Positions 1-11,988 of a stretch of 64,000 nt of DNA are shown one piece after another (the stretch's first letter is position 1; every line of letters begins with the position of its first letter). This stretch comes from Tachypleus tridentatus (Eukaryota; Arthropoda; Merostomata; Xiphosura; Limulidae). The translations under genes and the position numbers were made by a program. The stretch covers positions 145,299,009 to 145,363,008 of the forward strand of contig NC_134834.1 of NCBI RefSeq assembly GCF_004210375.1. Direction: 5' to 3'. Under the pieces are notes generated by a model. That model was not told the DNA's origin, did not search any database, and worked only from the letters and a program-made list of their open reading frames with translations.

Positions 1-292
1 GTGGAAAAAACTCGTATTTCATACAGTAAATAAAACTGTGGTAAATTATACAGTTAATTTTCAGTGTTCTCTGTGATCGATATCGAATTTCAAGTAGGTT
101 GAGTTCCGAGAGAATATCTGGCTCAAATCAATAATTTTTAATGAATCCACAAAACGATCCATAATGTTCTGTTGCACCGAGCATTTTATTTAAATTATAC
201 ATAGTTTAAGGAGAAAAATATTTTTAAAAACTCAACAAAACTCAATAATCTGTTTAGTATTGAATAATTGTTTTTTTCTGCCCCATTACAAC

Positions 293-870
293 GACGAAAT
301 AATAAGTCAGTAATAATAGTGAGATAACAGTAAAAACTTATCCAACAACAATATTTTATGATGAAAGAACGAATCGGTAATAATAGATGACAATTGAGGT
401 TTATGAGATAATAATATTTTGTAATAAAAGAACGAATTAGTAGTAATAGTTAGAAAACAGTAGAGACTTATGAAACAACAATATTCGTAGATAAAAGAAC
501 GAATCAATAATAATAAATGACGATAGAGGTTTATGAGATAATATTTTGTAAAAAAAGAACGTATCAGTAGTAATAGTTAGATGACAGTAGAGACTTATGA
601 TACAACAATATTTTTTGAGAAAAGAAAGAATCGGTATTAATAAATGACGATAGAAGTTTATGAGATAACAATACTTTATAAGAAAAGAACAAATCAGTAA
701 TAATAGATGACAGTATAGATTTATGGGATAACAATATTTTAAGATAAAAAAAACGAGTCAGTAATAATAGATAGATGACGATAGAGGCTTATGAAATAAT
801 AATATTCTGTAACAAAAGAACACATCAATAATAGTATTTATATAATACTAAAGTCTTACGAGATGACAAC
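293..870. repeat. Minisatellite, about 62-67 bp unit, about 9 copies
   Basis: The motif AAAGAACGAATC and close variants recurs at about 365, 427, 494, 556, 620, 682, 747 and 812. Each occurrence lies between a 'gacttatgagataacaatat' type segment and a 'gtaataatagatgaca' type segment. Units vary by small indels, so the array is old. Open frames across it are repeat artefacts. Confidence 0.85.
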
Positions 871-2260
871 ATTGTGTCTTCATTTAATCTTATAATGGAC
901 TCTGTTCTTGTATCAGTATCTAGGTGTATGACCAAAACTCCTGCGCCATGTACTGAATAGCATAAATTCATAAAAATATTTCTCACTTTGAGTATTCAAG
1001 ATTCAGTCAAAAAAAATAACTACGTTATATTCAACAACAATTTCTTCATCAGAGAAAATGACTTTATAAAACAGGTTTCTTGTCAGAACAGTAACCCATT
1101 TTTCACTAGGATTGCACTTGAGGGTTTGATTATATCTTTATTAGTGTAATGTCTTAAATGTAGTACTGAGAAACTAGGGTTCTTATAAAAACTATTATTT
1201 TTTTCATTTCAATAAACGATATCATTTTAAAAAGAATATTAAAGTTTATAACAGTAAAATGTATGAAAATTTTGAGCTTTGGACGTTGAATCATTTTAAT
1301 GCAATAAGTTTTGTATGGCTATAAAACATAATCCGAACACGTATCGTGTCAGTACTTCCCAAGACAAAACAGTTCAGAAAATATTTACATTTTATTTCAA
1401 CGACGTATGAATACTGTGATAAGTAATTACTTGCGCAAATAGACGTCCGTGAGGCGGCGTTTCTAGTGATTTTTAGTTCTTTACTCTGAGTAATGAAGAA
1501 TTTAGACCTCGTTTAATATTAGAAATAGAAAAGGTATCTTCAGGTAAGGACGGAGGAGGCCATGTTGCATTGATACTAGCTCCAAATGGAAAACAACCAA
1601 AATAAGAAAATTCCTGTATTTCGATTAGTTTAATATACCCTAACGAGGAATAGAACATTCTTATTAGAATAATAACATGTCTTGGTTGAAAATAGAACAT
1701 TAAAAGTTCCATCTTTATGTGCACTGTTCCAAATATACACGAGTTGCCATTGGTAACGAAACGTCCTTAGTGTTGATCTAGTAACTGACCTCGCTACTAG
1801 TCTATCACGTGACGAATTAGCTATGTCAATCTTTTCACGTTAATTAACATCATATAATCCATAAAAAAGTGACATTAAACAACGTGTTTGATGAACCTAA
1901 TTTATCGTTTCAAGATTTCATCACTGTGTTTGGAATTGTTCGATTTGTTAGGAGTCCTTACAATATTAGGTTTACAATTATTAATTTATATGATCCATCA
2001 TAAGCTCGTGCTTTGCCACTGATTGTTTCCTCTTGTCTAATTCAACAGTGGAATTAGCAAGTCCAGTCTTCGCCATTTGTACTTTCGTGCCATATGCACA
2101 GACAAAATTTCCTCTTATAAAAATACAATTAATAGATTTTATACCATGAAAGATTAGCTATACTCATTTCTTTATAACTTATTCTTGTAAAAGCGATACT
2201 CATGAGCTCCATTTGAAGGTTTATTTATCTTGAAATTCTGTTTACAGCCTGCATCGTAAT
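871..2260. other. Unassigned AT-rich sequence
   Basis: No exon-like open frame, RNA gene or known repeat recognised on either strand. By position it is probably intron of, or sequence downstream of, the minus-strand doublecortin gene. Confidence 0.4.
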
Positions 2261-2377
2261 GTGTATGTTTTCTTATAGCAAAGCCACATCGAGCTATCTG
2301 CTGAGCCCACAGAGAAAAATCGAGCGTCTGATTTTAGTGTTGTAAATCCGTAAACATACTGCTGTACTAGCGGGGAG
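2261..2377 (-). mobile_element. SINE family B copy, reverse orientation
   Basis: Read on the minus strand it runs from 'ccccgctagtacagcagtat' through a B-box-like segment into 'gctatctg...gctttgctataag' and a T/A-rich tail. It matches the better copies at 7882 and 18487. Flanks CTGCATCGTAAT (2249-2260) and CTGCATTGTAAT (2378-2389) form a 12-bp target-site duplication with one mismatch. Confidence 0.85.
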
Positions 2378-2551
2378 CTGCATTGTAATAATTAATGATA
2401 TTGTGTTTTCCTTTTTCACGCATGCGTGATGACTATAGCTCGTTATCGCCATTTATTTCAGTTTCGTATTTACAAAGGCGGCAGTATATTTACACGACTG
2501 TTTAGTATGACTTAGTTGACAGTCAATTAAAGGACAGTTCGAGTTGATGTA

Positions 2552-3084
2552 CAGTGGAGCGCCATTAAGCCGCGGACCAGTAAACCGCAAAATCGCTTAA
2601 GCCGCTGTAGCAAGTCTTGTGGGCGATGTGAGTGAGGATTATCGCGGCTCACCGCTAATTTAAGAACCTGTAAAAACGCGGCTTACGAATTTAATCCTGG
2701 CTTTATAACTTCAAGGGGATATTTAAAAAGGATTTGCTTTAATTTGGGAAATAAATAAAATATATTACAATAGAAATCGACCGTTAATCTACCTTATCCG
2801 CTCTCTATGTCAGCTTTATGGAGGCCGCCATTATTACCGAATCACACCTCTTCATACATTAAAGTTATTCCGCGGTAAATCCGTGAAAAAAGTGATCAAT
2901 AATTAAAGTATTATTTTTAATTCGATAATCGATATAATGATCACGTAATGGCCCGGATGAGGCTCCTCGGCGGAGCTGTTGGCGACTTCGGCTTTTCAGT
3001 CACGAATGTTTAAGCCTCGGACCACTTAAGCTGCGGTTAAGCAGGTTGACCCCCCAAATACCGCGGCTTAACGGCGCTCCACTG
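2552..3084. mobile_element. Tigger/pogo-like non-autonomous DNA element
   Basis: The left end CAGTGGAGCGCCATTAAGCC and the right end GGCTTAACGGCGCTCCACTG are terminal inverted repeats with one mismatch, flanked by TA at 2550-2551 and 3085-3086. CAGTG-type ends with TA duplication fit pogo/Tigger of the Tc1/mariner superfamily. The 533-bp interior holds no transposase. It contains a locally GC-rich block at about 2950-3000, and the subterminal zones repeat the 'cgcggctta/ttaagccg' theme. Confidence 0.85.
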
Positions 3085-3310
3085 TAATAATAGTTCCATT
3101 TCTCTCTTGTAAAAATTGTCAGCAAAATGCAACATCATGTCGAATTCAGCTTTAAATGTAGAATGGATCAGAGAAGTCGTGGATGACCAAAATCTTATCG
3201 CGAATTTCGTTTTCAATGTGGAACTGACTACTGACATAATAGTCATAATCTAATAACAAATTAAGTTTTTAATGTAAAATGGACACATACATATATCCAC
3301 ATGTATTATT

Positions 3311-3587
3311 TCTTTTTGAATTTCGCGCAAAGCTACACCAGGGCTCTCTGCGCCAGCCGTCCCTAATTTAGCAGGGAAAGACTAGGGGAAGATAGCTAGT
3401 CATCACCACCGCCACCAACCGACAACTCTTGGGCTACTCTTTTACCAACAAATAGTAGGATTGACCGTCACAGTATAACAACTTCACAGCTGAAAGGGTG
3501 AAGATGTTTGGTGTAAGTGGATTCAAACCCTCGATCCTCGGAATACAGCCGAGCGCCTTAGCCACCAGGTCATGCCGGGCCTTACAT
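3311..3587 (-). mobile_element. SINE family A copy, reverse orientation, with TSD
   Basis: A full-length copy of the main SINE. On the minus strand a tRNA-like head is followed by the roughly 180-bp conserved body and a tail. It is flanked by the direct repeat ATGTATTATT (3301-3310 and 3588-3597), as expected for LINE-mediated insertion. Confidence 0.9.
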
Positions 3588-3756
3588 ATGTATTATTGAT
3601 CATAATGTTTTAAATACGTCTACACACACACACGTCCCTTACAAACATTTAAGTGTTGTGAAAGTGTACTCCTGATATTTTTCTTTTCTAATGATAGCTG
3701 TATCGGGTTTACGGATGCAAACACACATTTGCTTCACCACAGAACCTATTATTTGA

Positions 3757-3990
3757 CCTGTTTGTTTGTTTGATTTCGCGCAAAGCTAGTCGAGGGACTA
3801 ACTGTACTAACCGTCTTTAATTTCGATGACATAAACCAGAATAAAGACAACTAGTCAACACTACCCAACGCAAGCTCTTAGACCAATTTTTTAGCAAGGA
3901 ATAGTGCAGTTGACCGTCATATTATAACACCCCAAGGCCCTCTGACTGCGAGTCCAGCGCACTAATCACCCGGCTATACCCAGCATTACT
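3757..3990 (-). mobile_element. SINE family A copy, diverged, reverse orientation
   Basis: The tail and body motif 'gatttcgcgcaaagctag' is followed by degraded matches to 'ccgtccctaattt', 'gaccgtcacattataac' and the head. It is more diverged than the neighbour at 3311 and no clear target duplication was found. Confidence 0.75.
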
Positions 3991-4117
3991 CAACAGTGTA
4001 AAGCCCTTTAAGATCATTTATACACATACCAGAATTATGTTTAGGTAGTAACATGACTTATGCACTTTACGTGGTATTAAACTTTGAAGCGCGTGATCTA
4101 AAATCTGTACAGCTATA

Positions 4118-5730
4118 CAGTTACAACAGAAAGTGTTCCTACCCTTGCGACCCGAGTGGTTTTTTCTCATAACTTAAAAAGTATCACGATTAGGCTAGTA
4201 GAAGTATAATACATTATGAACATTATACTAACACGCATATATAAATTAAACGACAAATAAACTGTTTATAAACAAATAACCAAAAATAGGATGAGCAGAA
4301 AGTGTTCGTACAGTTCAGAACGTGTGAAGAAACTGATATTCCCGTAAAATTTTGTTTAGTTTGGCGAATAAACTTCATTATACAATTCCAGAACTAGACA
4401 CTGAGTTCATAATTATTGGAATTTAGCCAGTAAAAAATGTACTTCCGGCAATTTAGCGCCGTCTCCGTCATTATCTGCTTGGTCATCATGGCGAACAGGA
4501 AACAACTGTCCAGTGATTTAATAAACCGAATTATTGTAAAATACAAGTCTCGTGTGTCTCTTTCCGGTATTGCTACACAACTTAATGTACCGAAATCTAC
4601 TGTTCAAAGCATAATTGTCAAGTTTAAGCTTAGAGGATCAACTTCTAACCTCCCTCGTTCCGGACGCTCCACCAAAATTCTAGAGAGAACCAAGAGGAAG
4701 GTTCTCAGAGACGTTAGTAGGAACCCTCGTTTAACACGTAATGGCATACAGAAACTCGTAATGGAAACTGGGGTTGAAGTAAGCACCTCTACTGTTAAGA
4801 ACATGTTACGCTCTTCTGGGTTCAAAGCATGCCGTCCTCGTAGAACTCCATATTTAAAGCCTGTTCATTTAGAAGCACGATTGAGGTATGCAAGAAAGCA
4901 TGCAGGTAAACCCTTTACTTATTTATTGGAAGAGCATTCTTTGGTCAGACGAGACTAAAATCGAGCTTTTCGGCCACAATAATGATCGCTATATTTTCCG
5001 TAAGAAGGAGGAACGAAATATTCCAAAGAACACCGTCCCTACAGTTAAATACGGAGATTGCTCGATCATGCTATAGGGTTCCTTCAGCTCTTCTGGTGTA
5101 GGCAGCCTTCACCGCGTCAACGGAATCATGAAAAAAGAAGAGTACGTTGATATATTAGGTGATGCTCGGAACTTGCGACTTGGGCGTCGATGGATCTTCC
5201 AGCACGACAATGACCCTAAGCACACATCAAAATATGTGCAATCCTGGTTGCAGAGGAACCATATAAGCGTCCTGTAGTGGCCATCGCAGTCATCCGATCT
5301 CAACCCAATTGAATACGTTTGGCATGAGTTGAAGACCAGGGTTCATCAGCATCATCCGAAAAACTTGCAAGAGTTGGAGGCCTTCTGTAAAGAATAATGG
5401 AAGAAAATACCAGTCGAGTACTGTCAAACGATCATGGAGGGCTATGAGGAGAGATTGCGCCAAGTAATTCACCTGAAAGGCTACACAACTGACCATTAAA
5501 ATAGACGCACGAACACTTTCTGCCCCTCCTATGTTTGGTTATTTGTTTATAAACAGTTTATTTGTCGTTCAATTTACATAAAAAATTATGTAGATGTGTG
5601 TTAGTATAATATTTATAATATACTATACTTTCATTGTCCTTATCGTGATACCTTTTAAGGTATATATAAGTTTTTATATGAGGAAAAACTACTCACGACG
5701 CAGGGGTACGAACACTTTCTGTCGTAACTG
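4118..5730 (+). mobile_element. Tc1-like transposon, copy A, with IR/DR ends
   Basis: The ends CAGTTACAACAGAAAGTGTT and, inverted, AACACTTTCTGTCGTAACTG are flanked by TA at 4116-4117 and 5731-5732. A second copy of the end motif (AGAAAGTGTTCGTA) lies inside each end at about 4298-4312 and 5506-5520. The inverted repeats are therefore about 200-220 bp long with internal direct repeats, the IR/DR layout of Sleeping Beauty-type Tc1 elements. The element is 1,613 bp and carries a broken transposase. Copy B (14789-16404) is nearly identical but sits in unrelated flanking sequence. Confidence 0.93.
4488..5498 (+). pseudogene. Tc1-like transposase, frameshifted (copy A)
   Basis: The family product is a cut-and-paste DDE transposase with a paired-like HTH DNA-binding region and a DD34E catalytic core. 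The start chosen is the ATG giving MANRKQLSSDL. HTH motifs (SLSGIATQLNVPKSTVQ), the linker PRSGR and LEARLRYARKH are readable up to about 4920. The frame then shifts at TTATTTAT, and LWSDETKIELFG (first catalytic Asp) continues in another frame from about 4935. Stop codons follow at about 5074 and 5276. The second Asp is seen in FQHDND and the Glu in LNPIE. Relative to copy B about 15 bp are missing near 5160. It cannot encode a functional enzyme. Confidence 0.92.
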
Positions 5731-5732
5731 TA

Positions 5733-7869
5733 GGTGGCCATATGATTCGAAATCTTATGACGTCAGTTGAAAAGTAACTATAGCGCACTATTTCTTGCAC
5801 AAACTAAACCAAATTATCGTATTTGTCTAATAACAAGCCCCACAAAGCTGTGCAGCCATACAACTCACCGACCAAAGTAGGACATACAACGTACGATTTA
5901 TATTTTTTAATGGTCTCATATTTCAGTTTCGTGTTGGTCTCTTTTAGATATCGGTTTCAATTGCGAAATGTCTTTTGTAAAACTTGAAAACGAAACCCAT
6001 AGCTACTGAAAAAACAAAACAAATAATAGCTTAGAAGAGATAGCGTTTATCTTAATATAAAGAAAGAAAATAAAGCTTTATAAAGAAAAAAATATAAACG
6101 ATATTTTCTGGCAACATAATAATCCAACTTTTGTTCGAAAGTACAGGTACTTGTTATTAATACTGCCCAGCACGTGTTTACAGTGTAGTTACCATAGAAA
6201 CAACTGCTGCTATGGACCGTTCTTGTGCTCGCCAATAATATTACGAAGATTGAAATGTCTGCATCAATTTTCAGTCGGAAGTAGGTTCGTGAACATATCT
6301 AATTTTGGTTTGTTTTTGTATCAGTTATTACTATTATTTAATTTTAAAAACTGTTTTCTAAAGGTTCTTATGGAAGTAATGGAAGCTAATTAAAAAATAT
6401 CTATTACATGACTTATACATCTTATTAAGGACCATAGTATACGATTACATGAAATTTCATTCAAAATGTTGCAAAATTTTAAGTGTTTAGAGAGATGTAT
6501 GGAAAACTCACCAGATGGCAAATACCTTAAACATTCACATTTCTTATTTTTAAGTATTTTTCAACAGAGAAATATTAGAAATTAGCAATAAAAGATGTTC
6601 GTTGTGGTTTTCTTTCATGTCGTGTCAAAACGTAAAGATTTAGATAACACTGGAGCACTAAGTTCAAAATTCTATTTTTGATGATGCCACTCCTCTGACC
6701 AGTAATTGTTTACTGCTGTCATGATCAGGCGTGGATATTATTTTAGTTACGTTACAATGCCATTTTTGATATCCTGATAAGTATTCCTGGCCTTTAATGT
6801 CATGTTCAGATGAGGGGGTGTTATGTTGGTGACGCCACTTTCTTGTTCAATAAATTTTTATATAAGTTCGTATAGACCTGAAATGTTATGTTGATATTGA
6901 TCTGGTGACGTTATCAAATAACCATAAAGATTCTTAAAGATGTTGTTGACGTAATTGTGCCGTTACCTTAAGTTAAGTCAGAGTTTCAATGCTGTTCTAA
7001 CACTTTCATTCACACATGTTTAAACGAAGACATAAGACAATAAAAAAGGCATGGCATTAGCATGGTATGAACTACTTCTTGTCACGCTAGCTCATGTTCT
7101 CTCCTTTTCAGCGCAACTGTATGGACTGACTATAACGTCCTTCTCTGACAAAATAAGAATTGTGAGCGACCAGAAAATCGTTAACAAAATTTATTTCAAA
7201 TACTTTACCAAACATTCTCAAAGTTTTCAGGTGAATTATAATTTCTATTGAATCACCGTTTCGAACAACGTTCCCAAATGTGCCCGAACATGTGTGAAGC
7301 TACAATATCTGTGACACTTGTATGCATTTAAAAGACTTGTGGAAACTTGTTGAAAGGATAAATACGTTGCAGCAGTGGAAACAACATAAATACAGATATC
7401 ACAAAGAAAAAGGAATGACAACTAGATGGTGAATGCATTACTGACTAACTGGAGTAACCATCTTTTGGATGCGTGAAATAAAAAGTCGTTTGTAACAAAG
7501 AATAGAAAACTTTGTTTCTGTTTTTCTCCCTTAAAATAATAAACATTAAAAGTGCAATAATATAACATAAAGGTATCAGTACTGATAAGAAAGACGTGTT
7601 TTCAAAAATTCTATCAATATGAAATTAGATGATGGTGTCCAATCCCTATGACAACCATCCTCATGTCATCTTTTATCACTGTGTCAAAGTTAGTGCTGAT
7701 TAATCAAGAGATGTGAGAGCGTGTAATGAACGGATACACCCACACATGTTTACATTTATTTATATAGAAATTATAAAAAATACAAAAAGAATGTGAATAT
7801 GGTGTATAATATATAAGTATTGTGCAAGTTGTTTGCTTTATATAGTAAAGTACAGCTTTTTTTCATGTA
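5733..7869. other. Unassigned AT-rich sequence
   Basis: Nothing with recognisable homology or good exon structure was seen. Several short open frames (for example near 6151-6393 and 7051-7251) have no family features and AT-driven composition. Confidence 0.4.
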
Positions 7870-7881
7870 ACTATACATTTT

Positions 7882-8008
7882 GCCCCCCGCTAGTACAGCG
7901 GTATGTCTCCGGATTTACAACGCTAAAATCAGGGGTTCGATTCCCCTCGGTGGGCTGAGCAGATAGCCCGATGTGGCTTTGCTATAAGAAAAACACACAA
8001 ACACACAC
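7882..8008 (+). mobile_element. SINE family B copy with perfect 12-bp TSD
   Basis: The head 'cccgctagtacagcggtatg' and a B box GGTTCGATTCC are followed by 'gtgggctgagcagatagccc' and an ACACAC-rich tail. Direct repeats ACTATACATTTT at 7870-7881 and 8009-8020 mark the insertion. At about 127 bp it is a compact tRNA-derived SINE. Confidence 0.9.
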
Positions 8009-8020
8009 ACTATACATTTT

Positions 8021-10182
8021 ATCAGTGTACGACTGTGTAATGTTATTCGAAATTACACTACTGCTGCTAGGCATTACCTTTATGTTAGCGTAGTACTTTT
8101 TGTTTGGTTGGATGCCAACCAATTAGTTTAAAATACCACCACGTTCTGTATTGTGATGTAATACATTTTCAAATGAGAAATGGTCAACATTCTCGTGACA
8201 TCCACCTTTTATAACATTTTCTTTCTCATCGTTTCTTTTAAATTTTTAGATTTTCCACTCTGCATCCAAAATGTGTTAAACAACCAAATTCTTGTTACGT
8301 TCATGTGTAAGATGTATTCAAACTTCAAATTATTCTATTTTTCTAAAACTGAAGTTTTCTTTATTTTCTTAATGAAACAGAACATTTTAATCAATCTCCC
8401 AGAATGCAATTCTCCGTTATATTCCTGTTATTCAGAATTTCAGTTATAGGTTGAAGGAAATGGAAAGCAATACTAGACTTAGATATATACATATATGTAT
8501 ATACAAACATTAAAATATGATTAAACACAAATCTACATGATGGGTTAACTATGCTACGGCCACCACAGGTATCGAAACTTCCGCTTTTTAGCGATGTAAG
8601 TCGTGAATACAAAAATGGTTAGTTAAGTTACGTTAAAACGACTTTTTATGTGTAAATCAGCTGGGTATGTGGTATCTACAGCTGCTATATAGCTGTGGTG
8701 TAACAGAATGTATCAGAACAACATTTTGACATTGTTTCACGTTGTGCAAGTAGTATAATGCCACGAAAATTGATCACTTTTGGTGAGAGTATGTAACAGT
8801 ACTTTCCATTGTAAAATATTCAGATCATTAACGGCACTGGAAAACAAAGAAACGTCTATAACCTTGGGAACTCAGGACTATCCTGAAAGAGACCTGCAAC
8901 AAGTCGTATCCCAACCGTCGTAAGCAAAATGTGGCATCTTGCAACATACTGAAATGCTTGAACACAGAGGTCATTAGCAAAATAAGTCTAAGCACCCAAG
9001 GCAATAGTACCCAAAATTTAACAAGAATCTCAGTATGAAAAAAAAAGGATGAAAGTCACGTGCACACGAGTTTCTTCTATAACATATTCAGTTATCTGTC
9101 ACTTACCTGTAGCAACTTGAGAAATGAAACGGGAATTGATGCTATTCCATTCGAAAACATTCCAGTTAAGCCGCCAGATATAGCTTCTATGGATTTCTGT
9201 GTGATCAGACTGTTAAACATGGTTTGTGAAAATCTCATCCTCGTACACTAGATTGCTTATGAAAAGCATATAGGAGTGATGTGCTTTGGAAATGAAAAAC
9301 TCATACGGGATCTTTCACAACAGAAATATGTTGTAAGGCTATTGTTAACATGTTCTTTCATGAAATAGAGCATAAACAAACGTGACGACATGCACTGTAA
9401 CGACGTGGTAGGATCCAAAATATTTTAATATAGCGTACATTCCACTAAATGTTTCCTACACGCGTGATTCAAACTAGGACTCGCAACCTAACCAGTTGTT
9501 GTTTTTGTGCAAAGTTTTAGTTTATTGATTTAATTTTTTTAATGGCACGTCTTTTGAACTTCACCTACAGGTGAAAGACGTGTGTTGAGATCTGACAAAT
9601 ACTAAAACCCACATAGTTTATCCTATCTGTTCTGTGATAGGTTATTAAATTCTACATATAACACTCACCACCTATCTTTAAATTACCTGTCTCTGCCCTC
9701 TTCGGGTATGAAAATCCAACTTTTAGCGTTATAAGCCTTCAGACTTACACTGATCTGCTGGGAAGAGAGGCTTTATGTAATTAAGTTAAGTTTACAACAT
9801 CAAACTGCACACTCTTCACTAATAAATTAACATAATATTATTTAAGGTTACACTTGAAGCCATTTTTAGCCTAACTGCTATAGTACTGAACACATGCGAC
9901 GAACATATACGACCTGATTTGAAAATAAAAACTTCAGTTTATGTGTAATGCTGAAAAACGGATAGTTTTTAGCGAAATGTTATTCGCTGTAAAAAAAAAA
10001 ATTCATTTTTTTATCAAGTCCAGTGTTAAGAATGTGCAACATAGGTGGCTACACTCAGTGGCTAAATTTTGTGTACGGTTCAGTATAAACTAATGCTGGC
10101 CCTGATCCTGATTTCTGGCATTTATTGGTGTAATAATTAGTGAATTCAAAGAGGTAGCCCCAAACAACCAATCAAAACTCAC
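8021..10182. other. Unassigned sequence, probably doublecortin-gene intron
   Basis: Lies immediately downstream (minus strand) of the splice donor of the exon at 10183-10381, so its right part is intron. I found no next exon. A HELP/WD40 or kinase segment would be expected only if it lies further left than I can recognise or outside the window. Confidence 0.5.
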
Positions 10183-10381
10183 CTGCTAGGTTAGGGGCGC
10201 TGTCAGTGCGCAACACTCGGACGCTCTTTGTTGACTGAGCTCTTAAATTGTTCTCTAGTGACTCCTCAGACTTCGATGTTTCCATGACTCTGCTAACAGG
10301 ACGTATCCTGGAGTCTCCGTTGTCCAAGTAGAATGTATCAACATCACGAAATTCTTTCTTCAACTGAGAAAAACTGCGAAC
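10183..10381 (-). CDS. Doublecortin-domain protein, exon 2 (end of second DCX domain)
   Basis: An internal coding exon of 199 nt (66 codons plus 1 nt; enters in phase 0, leaves in phase 1). On the minus strand it follows an acceptor TTTATCAG and ends at the donor CAG|GTGAGT. It begins VRSFSQLKKEF and continues RDVDTFYLDNGD, then a Ser/Arg-rich linker ending near TDSAPNLA. Joined to the exon at 26131-26796 it reads GQE|VRSFSQL, the usual end of a doublecortin fold (the 'G..V..L..' strand and final 'D.FYL..G' segment). That continuity is why I assign both exons to one gene. The linker after the domain contains possible phosphorylation-rich SKSEES and gives no further domain. Confidence 0.82.
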
Positions 10382-10918
10382 CTGATAAATACAGACAATC
10401 TTGGGTAAAATAAATGTCTCGCGAAACGTTCGGAATAAACTGACGAAATAAATTGTCACGTCTGTCAACATCGAAGTAAAATCTTAAACGTAAAAAAGAC
10501 ATGAGACATTGTCTATATGTTGTTTCAGTTTTCTGCGAGATATTCGCGTAGGTCTAGACAGCTGTTCCAATTTGTGATTTGATAGACTGGACTGCGGTAG
10601 TTCCAAACTCTTTTAGTCTGAAGCTTACTTGAACAGAATAAAAAGGTTTGACCCCAACCTTTAAAAGTACCTCAAAATGTGATTATTTCATGAACTAATG
10701 AACTTTAATTATATCTACAAAATACTTTTTCTGTTTAATTTTATTTGTAATTTAAAGTTGCTTTTTAATATCAATTTATATGTATTATAATTAGACCATT
10801 AGCAGTTTTCTTTACGTTTGGGTTAAATTTGTAGAATGATGTGTAGTTAAATACACACTTAAATTTATGTAAGGTTATTTTATTTTCATTTTAAAATATG
10901 AAGCAATTCTAATTGTTC

Positions 10919-11179
10919 TGAATTTCACGCAAAGCTACACGAGGGCTATCTGCGCTAGCCGTCCCTAATTTAGTAGTGTAAGACTAGAGGGAAGGCACCT
11001 AGTCATCATCACTCGCCGGCAACTCTTGGGCTACTCTTTTACCAACGAATAGTGGGTTTAACCGTCACTTTATAACGCCCCCACGGCTGAAAGGGCGAGC
11101 ATATTTGGTGTGACGGGAATTTGAACCCGCAACCCTCAGATTACAAGTCGAGCGCCCTAACCACCTGACCATGCCAGGT
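10919..11179 (-). mobile_element. SINE family A copy, reverse orientation
   Basis: A complete copy from 'gaatttcacgcaaagctaca' to the tRNA-like head ending 'ccatgccagg'. Contains 'ccgtccctaatttagtagtg' and 'ctcttgggctactcttttac'. It forms an inverted pair with the copy at 11736 within the same intron. Confidence 0.9.
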
Positions 11180-11735
11180 TAAAGAAATCCTGTAATTTAA
11201 TTAATTTAATATCTTTATTTTTGGTCCACATTTTTTATTTCCCTCCCAGAAAAAGCTTCACGGCCCCAAGAGAAACCATAGCACCCACTCTGGGAAACAC
11301 TAGACTAGAGGGAAGGCAGTCGGTCAACATTACTTATCCCAACTCTATTCAAGTGTTAGGAATTTTACTGTCGCTATGTGGTAATAAAAGTATGCGATGT
11401 ATGTTCCCTCGGATTTACGAAACGACATGCTATTAGAGAAAATGTCTAGAATTAAAACCAGAACGAATCCACAAAAACAAATCTGAAATATTAAAACACA
11501 CAAAAATAGACGATGCTATGTGAAAGGGTCAGTAACCTTTCACTGTAACCTGAGTTACAGCATGCAGTAACCTGAGGAGAAACAAAAAACGAAATAAAAC
11601 ATTAATTAGAATGAAAACCGTTTTATTTAGATGTGTCTAACGCTGTGGGATGCACTTATTACGTCATGAGCACAAAATTACAAAAAAGGTTGCACTCATA
11701 TTTCGCGTATGCAAAAATAAATGTATTCCGAAACA

Positions 11736-11988
11736 GTTTGGCTGTTGGGTTAAGGCGTTCGACTCGTAATCTGAGGGTCACGGGTTCGAATCCTTGTTGC
11801 ACCAAACATGCTCGCCGGAAGCTTTATAACGTGACGGTCAATTCCACTATGCGTTGGTAAAAGAGTAGCCCAAAAGTTGGCGAGGGGTGGTGATGAGTAG
11901 CTGCCTTCCCTCTAGTCTTACACTACTAAATTAGGGACGGTTAGCGCAGATAGCCCTTATGTAGCTTTGCGCGATAAAAAACAAACAA
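11736..11988 (+). mobile_element. SINE family A copy with 11-bp TSD
   Basis: The head carries 'ggttaaggcgttcgactcgt' and the B box GGGTTCGAATCC, followed by the standard body and a CAAA-type tail. Perfect direct repeats ATTCCGAAACA flank it at 11725-11735 and 11989-11999. Confidence 0.93.

Noticed and set aside
307-507. 66-codon minus-strand frame
   Set aside because: Lies inside a minisatellite; its repetitive SFFYYKILL pattern is the repeat unit translated.
4604-4825. Minus-strand frames over both Tc1 transposases
   Set aside because: Shadows of the plus-strand transposase; the same frame appears at 15278-15499 because the copies are near-identical.
11295-11345. Short match to the SINE body ('gactagagggaaggcag')
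   Set aside because: Too short and isolated to call as a separate insertion.
11736-11810. tRNA-like sequence with A box, B box and a CCA-like 'caccaaac' end, also in other SINE heads
   Set aside because: Always attached to the SINE body and flanked by SINE target duplications. The acceptor arms do not pair convincingly, so these are SINE heads and not tRNA genes.
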